Assembly: GCA_963082975.1 (NCBI GenBank)
Contig: OY720346.1
Coordinates: 49,758,296 to 49,822,295, forward strand
Direction of reading: 5' to 3'
Origin: Labia minor
Lineage: Eukaryota; Arthropoda; Insecta; Dermaptera; Spongiphoridae
Length of the DNA stretch: 64,000 bases
The position numbers were made by a program, and so were the translations under genes. Positions 1-12,661 of this stretch are shown here, piece after piece (the stretch's first letter is position 1; each line of letters opens with the position of its first letter). The notes under the pieces are model-generated. The model was not told the origin of the DNA and did no database searches. It was given only the letters and a program-made list of their open reading frames with translations.

Positions 1-32
1 TGAGTACCTTATATGCGGTTTTCTCCGCCGAC

Positions 33-632
33 ATGTTCTTGAGTGATTGTAACGCTCCTGGCCTAGTAGGAAGTTTCTTCCAGACCATTGTTCACCTGCT
101 TGATGGAGTCGAAATGACACACTTATACAACATAGAGAATTACATAATGGGCAAGTATAAGGAAGTGTTCAAGATCCGGATTATCAGAGATGAGATGCGG
201 GCGTACAACAAGGCAATTGACTTCGTGTGCTCCAAAGACGCTAATGAGCATGGTTATATCAAGCTTCTTTATGACAAGACAGAGGCTGCTTGCCTCAATC
301 GAGGCAATTTCCGCATCTTGCCGATGGCGGCAACAATCCTCGCCCGTTACGAGAATTCCTCGATGACAAACTACATGGGCGCTCAAAGTGATGCTACCTA
401 TAAGATCTTAGAGGACTGCATCATGAGATACTTGTCTTCTAGGAACGCCTTGGCTCCAGTTGACATGATGCATTTTTCGTCTGCTCATTCAACACAGATA
501 GAAAGTGAGGAGATATCAAGGAGCTTCATCATCTCGTGGAGAGAGAAGGACAGTATCAAGGAATCAGGATCATGGAACATCGCATTTCCAAACCCTATGA
601 TACAAGCTCAGAACTCTCAGGTCCCCTCTTAG
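33..632 (+). pseudogene. N-like ORF2, unit 1 (class B, left-truncated)
   Basis: The unit's ATG would begin one base before the window, so the first visible Met is codon 12. E-type with Met142 and Trp192. Its ORF1 follows at 796-999, cut to 67 codons by the class B tract (about 926-992). Confidence 0.75.
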
Positions 633-795
633 GAGATAAGTAAAGTAGTGTTTTTTCAATTTGGGTGTCGGTTTTTAACTAAATTTAGGTACAGGTTTCC
701 TACCTGAGTATTTGTATTTTTAACTTTTAACTTAGAATTAAAAATAATAATTGTTTAATGTATTTATAAGAGCTTTCCTATAATACAAATAGATA
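633..795 (+). other. AT-rich spacer of the array (first example)
   Basis: This is the 163-bp non-coding stretch between the ORF2 stop and the ORF1 homology start, present in all class A and B units and absent from class C. It is A/T-rich, holds a short inverted repeat (AGGTA...TACCT) and ends in a pyrimidine-rich run before TTAG. Two sub-types differ at a few sites (GGGTGTCGG with AATGTATTTAT against GGGCGTCGG with AATGTAATTAT). I see no homology to the 3' flank of the divergent copies, so it may be host DNA or viral untranslated sequence. Confidence 0.7.
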
Positions 796-1168
796 GTGAA
801 CACTTTGAACATTTCTGGCTCTATGAGCAAGTTCTCTGCTGCTCTTGCTGAGATCCAGTATAATATCGTCTTCCAAGACCTGACAAACGAGGAGACAGCT
901 CAGCTCTTCCACTCTGAGCACTCAATAGAAAGTGAGGAGATATCAAGGAGCTTCATCATCTGGCGAGCAAGGATGAGGAGGACTCATTCTTCACGATGAG
1001 GGAGCAGCAATTGGTAGGCTTAGGAGTTTACTTCTTAATGATCGGGAAGAATTTACAAGCACAGGGTTACTCAGGGTGGATCAATAATAGACTGAGAACC
1101 TTTACACGAACCGCAGGTGTCTCTCAGAGATCAGTGTGGACTGAGAGGTCATTCGCCACACAGACAAC

Positions 1169-1801
1169 ATGAGTACCTTATATGCGGTTTTCTCCGCCGA
1201 CATGTTCTTGAGTGATTGTAACGCTCCTGGCCTAGTAGGAAGTTTCTTCCAGACCATTGTTCACCTGCTTGATGGAGTCGAAATGACACACTTATACAAC
1301 ATACAGAATTACATAATGGGTAAGTATAAGGAAGTGTTCAAGATCCGGATTATCAGAGATGAGATGCGGGCGTACAACAAGGCAATTGACTTCGTGTGCT
1401 CCGAAGACGCTAATGAGCATGGTTATATCAAGCTTCTTTATGACAAGACAGAGACTGCTTGCCTCAATCGAGGTAATTTCCGCATCTTGCCGATGGCGGC
1501 AACAATCCTCGCTCGTTACGAGAATTCCTTGATGACAAACTACATGGGCGCTCAAAGTGATGCTACCTATAAGATCTTAGAGGACTGCATCCTGAGATAC
1601 TTGTCTTCAAGGAACGCCTTGGCTCCAGTTGACATGATGCATTTTTCGTCTGCTCATTCAACACAGATAGAAAGTGAGGAGATATCAAGGAGCTTCATCA
1701 TCTCGTGGAGAGAGAAGGACAGTATCAAGGAATCAGGATCAGGGAACATCGCCTTTCCAAACCCTATGATACAAGCTCAGAACTCTCAGGTCCCCTCTTA
1801 G
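1169..1801 (+). pseudogene. N-like ORF2, unit 2 (class A)
   Basis: Q-type, full 210 codons. Following ORF1 at 1965-2324 has Asp42, Ser58, Asp69, Arg94 and reaches the ATGA overlap with unit 3. Confidence 0.75.
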
Positions 1802-2320
1802 GAGATAAGTAAAGTAGTGTTTTTTCAATTTGGGTGTCGGTTTTTAACTAAATTTAGGTACAGGTTTCCTACCTGAGTATTTGTATTTTTAACTTTTAAC
1901 TTAGAATTAAAAATAATAATTGTTTAATGTATTTATAAGAGCTTTCCTATAATACAAATAGATAGTGAACACTTTGAACATTTCTGGCTCTATGAGCAAG
2001 TTCTCTGCTGCTCTTGCTGAGATCCAGTATAATATCGTCTTCCAAGACCTGACAAACGAGGAGACAGCTCAGCTCTTCCACTCTGAGGACTCAAGAAAAT
2101 TCTGGGCGACCATGGCGAGCAAGGATGAGGAGGACTCATTGTTTACGATGAGGGAGCAGCAATTGGTAGACTTAGGAGTTTACTTCTTAATGATCGGGAA
2201 GAATTTACAAGCACAGGGTTACTCAGGGTGGATCAATAATAGACGGAGAACCTTTACACGAACCGCAGGTGTCTCTCAGAGATCAGTGTGGACTGAGAGG
2301 TCATTCGCCACACAGACAAC

Positions 2321-2953
2321 ATGAGTACCTTATATGCGGTTTTCTCCGCCGACATGTTCTTGAGTGATTGTAACGCTCCTGGCCTAGTAGGAAGTTTCTT
2401 CCAGACCATTGTTCACCTGCTTGATGGAGTCGAAATGACACACTTATACAACATAGAGAATTACATAATGGGCAAGTATAAGGAAGTGTTCAAGATCCGG
2501 ATTATCAGAGATGAGATGCGGGCGTACAACAAGGCAATTGACTTCGTGTGCTCCAAAGACGCTAATGAGCATGGTTATATCAAGCTTCTTTATGACAAGA
2601 CAGAGGCTGCTTGCCTCAATCGAGGCAATTTCCGCATCTTGCCGATGGCGGCAACAATCCTCGCCCGTTACGAGAATTCCTCGATGACAAACTACATGGG
2701 CGCTCAAAGTGATGCTACCTATAAGATCTTAGAGGACTGCATCCTGAGATACTTGTCTTCTAGGAACGCCTTGGCTCCAGTTGACATGATGCATTTTTCG
2801 TCTGCTCATTCAACACAGATAGAAAGTGAGGAGATATCAAGGAGCTTCATCATCTCGTGGAGAGAGAAGGACAGTATCAAGGAATCAGGATCATGGAACA
2901 TCGCCTTTCCAAACCCTATGATACAAGCTCAGAACTCTCAGGTCCCCTCTTAG
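2321..2953 (+). pseudogene. N-like ORF2, unit 3 (class A)
   Basis: E-type, 210 codons, Trp192. ORF1 at 3117-3476 has His42, Thr58, Gly69, Arg94. Twin of unit 38 (39,548). Confidence 0.75.
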
Positions 2954-3472
2954 GAGATAAGTAAAGTAGTGTTTTTTCAATTTGGGCGTCGGTTTTTAAC
3001 TAAATTTAGGTACAGGTTTCCTACCTGAGTATTTGTATTTTTAACTTTTAACTTAGAATTAAAAGTAATAATTGTTTAATGTAATTATAAGAGCTTTCCT
3101 ATAATACAAATAGATAGTGAACACTTTGAACATTTCTGGCTCTATGAGCAAGTTCTCTGCTGCTCTTGCTGAGATCCAGTATAATATCGTCTTCCAAGAC
3201 CTGACAAACGAGGAGACAGCTCAGCTCTTCCACTCTGAGCACTCAAGAAAATTCTGGGCGACCATGGCGAGCAAGGATGAGGAGGACACATTGTTTACGA
3301 TGAGGGAGCAGCAATTGGTAGGCTTAGGAGTTTACTTCTTAATGATCGGGAAGAATTTACAAGCACAGGGTTACTCAGGGTGGATCAATAATAGACGGAG
3401 AACCTTTACACGAACCGCAGGTGTCTCTCAGAGATCAGTGTGGACTGAGAGGTCATTCGCCACACAGACAAC

Positions 3473-4045
3473 ATGAGTACCTTATATGCGGTTTTCTCCG
3501 CCGACATGTTCTTGAGTGATTGTAACGCTCCTGGCCTAGTAGGAAGTTTCTTCCAGACCATTGTTCACCTGCTTGATGGAGTCGAAATGACACACTTATA
3601 CAACATAGAGAATTACATAATGGGTAAGTATAAGGAAGTGTTCAAGATCCGGATTATCAGAGATGAGATGCGGGCGTACAACAAGGCAATTGACTTCGTG
3701 TGCTCCAAAGACGCTAATGAGCATGGTTATATCAAGCTTCTTTATAACAAGACAGAGGCTGCTTGCCTCAATCGAGGCAATTTCCGCATCTTGCCGATGG
3801 CGGCAACAATCCTCGCCCGTTGCGAGAATTCCTCGATGACAAACTACATGGGCGCTCAAAGTGATGCTACCTATAAGATCTTAGAGGACTGCATCCTGAG
3901 ATACTTGTCTTCTAGGAACGCCTTGGCTCCAGTTGACATGATGCATTCTTCGTCTGCTCATTCAACACAGATAGAAAGTGAGGAGATATCAAGGAGCTTC
4001 ATCATCTGGCGAGCAAGGATGAGGAGGACTCATTCTTCACGATGA
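3473..4045 (+). pseudogene. N-like ORF2, unit 4 (class C fusion)
   Basis: 190 codons: after codon 178 the 410-bp deletion joins it out of frame to the distal half of ORF1, adding 12 foreign codons. Has Asn92, Ser159 and private Cys117 (shared only with 40,700). Confidence 0.75.
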
Positions 4046-4214
4046 GGGAGCAGCAATTGGTAGGCTTAGGAGTTTACTTCTTAATGACCGGGAAGAATTT
4101 ACAAGCACAGGGTTACTCAGGGTGGATCAATAATAGACTGAGAACATTTGCAGGAACCGCAGGTGTCATTCAGAGATCAGTGTGGGCTGAGAGGTCCTTC
4201 GCCCACAGACAGCA

Positions 4215-4787
4215 ATGAGTACCTTATATGCGGTTTTCTCCGCCGACATGTTCTTGAGTGATTGTAACGCTCCTGGCCTAGTAGGAAGTTTCTTCCAGAC
4301 CATTGTTCACCTGCTTGATGGAGTCGAAATGACACACTTATACAACATAGAGAATTACATAATGGGCAAGTATAAGGAAGTGTTCAAGAACCGGATTATC
4401 AGAGATGAGATGCGGGCGTACAACAAGGCAATTGACTTCGTGTGCTCCAAAGACGCTAATGAGCATGGTTATATCAAGCTTCTTTATAACAAGACAGAGG
4501 CTGCTTGCCTCAATCGAGGCAATTTCCGCATCTTGCCGATGGCGGCAACAATCCTCGCCCGTTACGAGAATTCCTCGATGACAAACTACATGGGCGCTCA
4601 AAGTGATGCTACCTATAAGATCTTAGAGGACTGCATCCTGAGATACTTGTCTTCTAGGAACGCCTTGGCTCCAGTTGACATGATGCATTCTTCGTCTGCT
4701 CATTCAACACAGATAGAAAGTGAGGAGATATCAAGGAGCTTCATCATCTGGCGAGCAAGGATGAGGAGGACTCATTCTTCACGATGA
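4215..4787 (+). pseudogene. N-like ORF2, unit 5 (class C fusion)
   Basis: 190 codons with the class C fusion tail. Asn92 and Ser159 plus Asn59, combining class C and Asn59-lineage markers. Two class C units in a row occur only here and at 40,700-42,183. Confidence 0.75.
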
Positions 4788-4956
4788 GGGAGCAGCAATT
4801 GGTAGGCTTAGGAGTTTACTTCTTAATGACCGGGAAGAATTTACAAGCACAGGGTTACTCAGGGTGGATCAATAATAGACTGAGAACATTTGCAGGAACC
4901 GCAGGTGTCATTCAGAGATCAGTGTGGGCTGAGAGGTCCTTCGCCCACAGACAGCA

Positions 4957-5589
4957 ATGAGTACCTTATATGCGGTTTTCTCCGCCGACATGTTCTTGAG
5001 TGATTGTAACGCTCCTGGCCTAGTAGGAAGTTTCTTCCAGACCATTGTTCACCTGCTTGATGGAGTCGAAATGACACACTTATACAACATAGAGAATTAC
5101 ATAATGGGCAAGTATAAGGAAGTGTTCAAGAACCGGATTATCAGAGATGAGATGCGGGCGTACAACAAGGAAATTGACTTCGTGTGCTCCAAAGACGCTA
5201 ATGAGCATGGTTATATCAAGCTTCTTTATGACAAGACAGAGGCTGCTTGCCTCAATCGAGGCAATTTCCGCATCTTGCCGATGGCGGCAACAATCCTCGC
5301 CCGTTACGAGAATTCCTCGATGACAAACTACATGGGCGCTCAAAGTGATGCTACCTATAAGATCTTAGAGGACTGCATCCTGAGATACTTGTCTTCTAGG
5401 AACGCCTTGGCTCCAGTTGACATGATGCATTTTTCGTCTGCTCATTCAACACAGATAGAAAGTGAGGAGATATCAAGGAGCTTCATCGTCTCGTGGAGAG
5501 AGAAGGACAGTATCAAGGAATCAGGATCAGGGAACATCGCCTTTCCAAACCCTATGATCCAAGCTCAGAACTCTCAGGTCCCCTCTTAG
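4957..5589 (+). pseudogene. N-like ORF2, unit 6 (class A)
   Basis: E-type, 210 codons, with Asn59, Glu72 and Val178. ORF1 at 5753-6112 (Asp42, Ser58, Asp69, Arg94). The spacer has GAGTAATAAATG, creating an AATAAA hexamer near 5,702. Confidence 0.75.
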
Positions 5590-6108
5590 GAGATAAGTAA
5601 AGTAGTGTTTTTTTAATTTGGGCGTCGGTTTTTAACTAAATTTAGGTACAGGTTTCCTACCTGAGTATTTGTATTTTTAACTTTTAACTTAGAATTAAGA
5701 GTAATAAATGTTTAATGTAATTATAAGAGCTTTCCTATAATACAAATAGATAGTGAACACTTTGAACATTTCTGGCTCTATGAGCAAGTTCTCTGCTGCT
5801 CTTGCTGAGATCCAGTATAATATCGTCTTCCAAGACCTGACAAACGAGGAGACAGCTCAGCTCTTCCACTCTGAGGACTCAAGAAAATTCTGGGCGACCA
5901 TGGCGAGCAAGGATGAGGAGGACTCATTGTTTACGATGAGGGAGCAGCAATTGGTAGACTTAGGAGTTTACTTCTTAATGATCGGGAAGAATTTACAAGC
6001 ACAGGGTTACTCAGGGTGGATCAATAATAGACGGAGAACCTTTACACGAACCGCAGGTGTCTCTCAGAGATCAGTGTGGACTGAGAGGTCATTCGCCACA
6101 CAGACAAC

Positions 6109-6741
6109 ATGAGTACCTTATATGCGGTTTTCTCCGCCGACATGTTCTTGAGTGATTGTAACGCTCCTGGCCTAGTAGGAAGTTTCTTCCAGACCATTGT
6201 TCACCTGCTTGATGGAGTCGAAATGACACACTTATACAACATAGAGAATTACATAATGGGCAAGTATAAGGAAGTGTTCAAGATCCGGATTATCAGAGAT
6301 GAGATGCGGGCGTACAACAAGGCAATTGACTTCGTGTGCTCCAAAGACGCTAATGAGCATGGTTATATCAAGCTTCTTTATGACAAGACAGAGGCTGCTT
6401 GCCTCAATCGAGGCAATTTCCGCATCTTGCCGATGGCGGCAACAATCCTCGCCCGTTACGAGAATTCCTCGATGACAAACTACATGGGCGCTCAAAGTGA
6501 TGCTACCTATAAGATCTTAGAGGACTGCATCCTGAGATACTTGTCTTCTAGGAACGCCTTGGCTCCAGTTGACATGATGCATTTTTCGTCTGCTCATTCA
6601 ACACAGATAGAAAGTGAGGAGATATCAAGGAGCTTCATCATCTCGTGGAGAGAGAAGGACAGTATCAAGAAATCAGGATCAGGGAACATCGCCTTTCCAA
6701 ACCCTATGATACAAGCTCAGAACTCTCAGGTCCCCTCTTAG
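6109..6741 (+). pseudogene. N-like ORF2, unit 7 (class A)
   Basis: E-type, 210 codons, Lys188. ORF1 at 6905-7264 has His42, Thr58, Gly69, Leu94 and Ala98-Gly99, a distal part resembling class C. Confidence 0.75.
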
Positions 6742-7260
6742 GAGATAAGTAAAGTAGTGTTTTTTCAATTTGGGCGTCGGTTTTTAACTAAATTTAGGTA
6801 CAGGTTTCCTACCTGAGTATTTGTATTTTTAACTTTTAACTTAGAATTAAAAGTAATAATTGTTTAATGTAATTATAAGAGCTTTCCTATAATACAAATA
6901 GATAGTGAACACTTTGAACATTTCTGGCTCTATGAGCAAGTTCTCTGCTGCTCTTGCTGAGATCCAGTATAATATCGTCTTCCAAGACCTGACAAACGAG
7001 GAGACAGCTCAGCTCTTCCACTCTGAGCACTCAAGAAAATTCTGGGCGACCATGGCGAGCAAGGATGAGGAGGACACATTGTTTACGATGAGGGAGCAGC
7101 AATTGGTAGGCTTAGGAGTTTACTTCTTAATGATCGGGAAGAATTTACAAGCACAGGGTTACTCAGGGTGGATCAATAATAGACTGAGAACCTTTGCAGG
7201 AACCGCAGGTGTCTCTCAGAGATCAGTGTGGACTGAGAGGTCCTTCGCCACACAGACAAC

Positions 7261-7779
7261 ATGAGTACCTTATATGCGGTTTTCTCCGCCGACATGTTCT
7301 TGAGTGATTGTAACGCTCCTGGCCTAGTAGGAAGTTTCTTGCAGACCATTGTTCACCTGCTTGATGGAGTCGAAATGACACACTTATACAACATAGAGAA
7401 TTACATAATGGGTAAGTATAAGGAAGTGTTCAAGATCCGGATTATCAGAGATGAGATGCGGGCGTACAACAAGGCAATTGACTTCGTGTGCTCCAAAGAC
7501 GCTAATGAGCATGGTTATATCAAGCTTCTTTATAACAAGACAGAGGCTGCTTGCCTCAATCGAGGCAATTTCCGCATCTTGCCGATGGCGGCAACAATCC
7601 TCGCCCGTTACGAGAATTCCTCGATGACAAACTACATGGGCGCTCAAAGTGATGCTACCTATAAGATCTTAGAGGACTGCATCCTGAGATACTTGTCTTC
7701 TAGGAACGCCTTGGCTCCAGTTGACATGATGCATTCTTCGTCTGCTCATTCAACACAGATAGAAAGTGAGGAGATATGA
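7261..7779 (+). pseudogene. N-like ORF2, unit 8 (class C, TGA-truncated)
   Basis: 172 codons: TCA at codon 173 has become TGA. The change also creates an ATGA stop-start with a 76-codon frame (7776-8006) covering the distal half of ORF1. Leu27, Asn92, Ser159. Confidence 0.75.
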
Positions 7780-8002
7780 AGGAGCTTCATCATCTGGCGA
7801 GCAAGGATGAGGAGGACTCATTCTTCACGATGAGGGAGCAGCAATTGGTAGGCTTAGGAGTTTACTTCTTAATGACCGGGAAGAATTTACAAGCACAGGG
7901 TTACTCAGGGTGGATCAATAATAGACTGAGAACATTTGCAGGAACCGCAGGTGTCATTCAGAGATCAGTGTGGGCTGAGAGGTCCTTCGCCCACAGACAG
8001 CA

Positions 8003-8635
8003 ATGAGTACCTTATATGCGGTTTTCTCCGCCGACATGTTCTTGAGTGATTGTAACGCTCCTGGCCTAGTAGGAAGTTTCTTCCAGACCATTGTTCACCT
8101 GCTTGATGGAGTCGAAATGACACACTTATACAACATAGAGAATTACATAATGGGCAAGTATAAGGAAGTGTTCAAGATCCGGATTATCAGAGATGAGATG
8201 CGGGCGTACAACAAGGCAATTGACTTCGTGTGCTCCAAAGACGCTAATGAGCATGGTTATATCAAGCTTCTTTATGACAAGACAGAGGCTGCTTGCCTCA
8301 ATCGAGGCAATTTCCGCATCTTGCCGATGGCGGCAACAATCCTCGCCCGTTACGAGAATTCCTCGATGACAAACTACATGGGCGCTCAAAGTGATGCTAC
8401 CTATAAGATCTTAGAGGACTGCATCCTGAGATACTTGTCTTCTAGGAACGCCTTGGCTCCAGTTGACATGATGCATTTTTCGTCTGCTCATTCAACACAG
8501 ATAGAAAGTGAGGAGATATCAAGGAGCTTCATCATCTCGTGGAGAGAGAAGGACAGTATCAAGGAATCAGGATCAGGGAACATCGCCTTTCCAAACCCTA
8601 TGATACAAGCTCAGAACTCTCAGGTCCCCTCTTAG
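8003..8635 (+). pseudogene. N-like ORF2, unit 9 (class B)
   Basis: E-type consensus, 210 codons. ORF1 at 8799-9002 is cut to 67 codons by the class B tract and has a Gly variant (RGRM) in the out-of-frame tail. Confidence 0.75.
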
Positions 8636-9171
8636 GAGATAAGTAAAGTAGTGTTTTTTCAATTTGGGCGTCGGTTTTTAACTAAATTTAGGTACAGGTT
8701 TCCTACCTGAGTATTTGTATTTTTAACTTTTAACTTAGAATTAAAAGTAATAATTGTTTAATGTAATTATAAGAGCTTTCCTATAATACAAATAGATAGT
8801 GAACACTTTGAACATTTCTGGCTCTATGAGCAAGTTCTCTGCTGCTCTTGCTGAGATCCAGTATAATATCGTCTTCCAAGACCTGACAAACGAGGAGACA
8901 GCTCAGCTCTTCCACTCTGAGCACTCAATAGAAAGTGAGGAGATATCAAGGAGCTTCATCATCTGGCGAGGAAGGATGAGGAGGACTCATTCTTCACGAT
9001 GAGGGAGCAGCAATTGGTAGGCTTAGGAGTTTACTTCTTAATGATCGGGAAGAATTTACAAGCACAGGGTTACTCAGGGTGGATCAATAATAGACTAAGA
9101 ACCTTTGCAGGAACCGCAGGTGTCTCTCAGAGATCAGTGTGGACTGAGAGGTCCTTCGCCACACAGACAAC

Positions 9172-9804
9172 ATGAGTACCTTATATGCGGTTTTCTCCGC
9201 CGACATGTTCTTGAGTGATTGTAACGCTCCTGGCCTAGTAGGAAGTTTCTTCCAGACCATTGTTCACCTGCTTGATGGAGTCGAAATGACACACTTATAC
9301 AACATACAGAATTACATAATGGGTAAGTATAAGGAAGTGTTCAAGATCCGGATTATCAGAGATGAGATGCGGGCGTACAACAAGGCAATTGACTTCGTGT
9401 GCTCCGAAGACGCTAATGAGCATGGTTATATCAAGCTTATTTATGACAAGACAGAGACTGCTTGCCTCAATCGAGGTAATTTCAGCATCTTGCCGATGGC
9501 GGCAACAATCCTCGCTCGTTACGAGAATTCCTTGATGACAAACTACATGGGCGCTCAAAGTGATGCTACCTATAAGATCTTAGAGGACTGCATCCTGAGA
9601 TACTTGTCTTCAAGGAACGCCTTGGCTCCAGTTGACATGATGCATTTTTCGTCTGCTCATTCAACACAGATAGAAAGTGAGGAGATATCAAGGAGCTTCA
9701 TCATCTCGTGGAGAGAGAAGGACAGTATCAAGGAATCAGGATCAGGGAACATCGCATTTCCAAACCCTATGATACAAGCTCAGAACTCTCAGGTCCCCTC
9801 TTAG
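9172..9804 (+). pseudogene. N-like ORF2, unit 10 (class A)
   Basis: Q-type, 210 codons, Ile90 and Ser105. ORF1 at 9968-10327 has private Val55 and Glu71. Confidence 0.75.
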
Positions 9805-10323
9805 GAGATAAGTAAAGTAGTGTTTTTTCAATTTGGGTGTCGGTTTTTAACTAAATTTAGGTACAGGTTTCCTACCTGAGTATTTGTATTTTTAACTTTT
9901 AACTTAGAATTAAAAATAATAATTGTTTAATGTATTTATAAGAGCTTTCCTATAATACAAATAGATAGTGAACACTTTGAACATTTCTGGCTCTATGAGC
10001 AAGTTCTCTGCTGCTCTTGCTGAGATCCAGTATAATATCGTCTTCCAAGACCTGACAAACGAGGAGACAGCTCAGCTCTTCCACTCTGAGGACTCAAGAA
10101 AATTCTGGGCGACCATGGCGAGCAAGGATGTGGAGGACACATTGTTTACGATGAGGGAGCAGCAATTGGTAGACTTAGAAGTTTACTTCTTAATGATCGG
10201 GAAGAATTTACAAGCACAGGGTTACTCAGGGTGGATCAATAATAGACGGAGAACCTTTACACGAACCGCAGGTGTCTCTCAGAGATCAGTGTGGACTGAG
10301 AGGTCATTCGCCACACAGACAAC

Positions 10324-10956
10324 ATGAGTACCTTATATGCGGTTTTCTCCGCCGACATGTTCTTGAGTGATTGTTACGCTCCTGGCCTAGTAGGAAGTTT
10401 CTTCCAGACCATTGTTCACCTGCTTGATGGAGTCGAAATGACACACTTATACAACATAGAGAATTACATAATGGGCAAGTATAAGGAAGTGTTCAAGATC
10501 CGGATTATCAGAGATGAGATGCGGGCGTACAACAAGGCAATTGACTTCGTGTGCTCCAAAGACGCTAATGAGCATGGTTATATCAAGCTTCTTTATGACA
10601 AGACAGAGGCTGCTTGCCTCAATCGAGGCAATTTCCGCATCTTGCCGATGGCGGCAACAATCCTCGCCCGTTACGAGAATTCCTCGATGACAAACTACAT
10701 GGGCGCTCAAAGTGATGCTACCTATAAGATCTTAGAGGACTGCATCATGAGATACTTGTCTTCTAGGAACGCCTTGGCTCCAGTTGACATGATGCATTTT
10801 TCGTCTGCTCATTCAACACAGATAGAAAGTGAGGAGATATCAAGGAGCTTCATCATCTCGTGGAGAGAGAAGGACAGTATCAAGGAATCAGGATCAGGGA
10901 ACATCGCCTTTCCAAACCCTATGATACAAGCTCAGAACTCTCAGGTCCCCTCTTAG
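10324..10956 (+). pseudogene. N-like ORF2, unit 11 (class B)
   Basis: E-type, 210 codons, Tyr18 and Met142, Gly192. ORF1 at 11120-11323 (67 codons). Confidence 0.75.
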
Positions 10957-11492
10957 GAGATAAGTAAAGTAGTGTTTTTTTAATTTGGGCGTCGGTTTTT
11001 AACTAAATTTAGGTACAGGTTTCCTACCTGAGTATTTGTATTTTTAACTTTTAACTTAGAATTAAAAGTAATAATTGTTTAATGTAATTATAAGAGCTTT
11101 CCTATAATACAAATAGATAGTGAACACTTTGAACATTTCTGGCTCTATGAGCAAGTTCTCTGCTGCTCTTGCTGAGATCCAGTATAATATCGTCTTCCAA
11201 GACCTGACAAACGAGGAGACAGCTCAGCTCTTCCACTCTGAGCACTCAATAGAAAGTGAGGAGATATCAAGGAGCTTCATCATCTGGCGAGCAAGGATGA
11301 GGAGGACTCATTCTTCACGATGAGGGAGCAGCAATTGGTAGGCTTAGGAGTTTACTTCTTAATGATCGGGAAGAATTTACAAGCACAGGGTTACTCAGGG
11401 TGGATCAATAATAGACGGAGAACCTTTACACGAACCGCAGGTGTCTCTCAGAGATCAGTGTGGACTGAGAGGTCATTCGCCACACAGACAAC

Positions 11493-12125
11493 ATGAGTAC
11501 CTTATATGCGGTTTTCTCCGCCGACATGTTCTTGAGTGATTGTAACGCTCCTGGCCTAGTAGGAAGTTTCTTCCAGACCATTGTTCACCTGCTTGATGGA
11601 GTCGAAATGACACACTTATACAACATAGAGAATTACATAATGGGCAAGTATAAGGAAGTGTTCAAGATCCGGATTATCAGAGATGAGATGCGGGCGTACA
11701 ACAAGGCAATTGACTTCGTGTGCTCCAAAGACGCTAATGAGCATGGTTATATCAAGCTTCTTTATGACAAGACAGAGGCTGCTTGCCTCAATCGAGGCAA
11801 TTTCCGCATCTTGCCGATGGCGGCAACAATCCTCGCCCGTTACGAGAATTCCTCGATGACAAACTACATGGGCGCTCAAAGTGATGCTACCTATAAGATC
11901 TTAGAGGACTGCATCCTGAGATACTTGTCTTCTAGGAACGCCTTGGCTCCAGTTGACATGATGCATTTTTCGTCTGCTCATTCAACACAGATAGAAAGTG
12001 AGGAGATATCAAGGAGCTTCATCATCTCGTGGAGAGAGAAGGACAGTATCAAGGAATCAGGATCAGGGAACATCGCCTTTCCAAACCCTATGATACAAGC
12101 TCAGAACTCTCAGGTCCCCTCTTAG
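11493..12125 (+). pseudogene. N-like ORF2, unit 12 (class B)
   Basis: E-type consensus, 210 codons. ORF1 at 12289-12492 (67 codons). Confidence 0.75.
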
Positions 12126-12661
12126 GAGATAAGTAAAGTAGTGTTTTTTTAATTTGGGCGTCGGTTTTTAACTAAATTTAGGTACAGGTTTCCTACCTGA
12201 GTATTTGTATTTTTAACTTTTAACTTAGAATTAAAAGTAATAATTGTTTAATGTAATTATAAGAGCTTTCCTATAATACAAATAGATAGTGAACACTTTG
12301 AACATTTCTGGCTCTATGAGCAAGTTCTCTGCTGCTCTTGCTGAGATCCAGTATAATATCGTCTTCCAAGACCTGACAAACGAGGAGACAGCTCAGCTCT
12401 TCCACTCTGAGCACTCAATAGAAAGTGAGGAGATATCAAGGAGCTTCATCATCTGGCGAGCAAGGATGAGGAGGACTCATTCTTCACGATGAGGGAGCAG
12501 CAATTGGTAGGCTTAGGAGTTTACTTCTTAATGATCGGGAAGAATTTACAAGCACAGGGTTACTCAGGGTGGATCAATAATAGACGGAGAACCTTTACAC
12601 GAACCGCAGGTGTCTCTCAGAGATCAGTGTGGACTGAGAGGTCATTCGCCACACAGACAAC

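Noticed and set aside
796..999. ORF1 as an independent gene starting at GTG
   Set aside because: GTG starts are not expected in a nuclear genome with spliced genes. The codon aligns with an internal Val of the longer divergent copy, so it marks truncation, not a start.
1292..1555. 87-codon minus-strand ORF present in every unit
   Set aside because: It lies wholly opposite ORF2 and is carried along by copy identity. The divergent copies do not keep it, and it resembles no protein I know.
5698..5710. AATAAA polyadenylation signal in the unit 6 spacer
   Set aside because: It arises from chance substitutions in units 6 and 41 only and is absent from most units.
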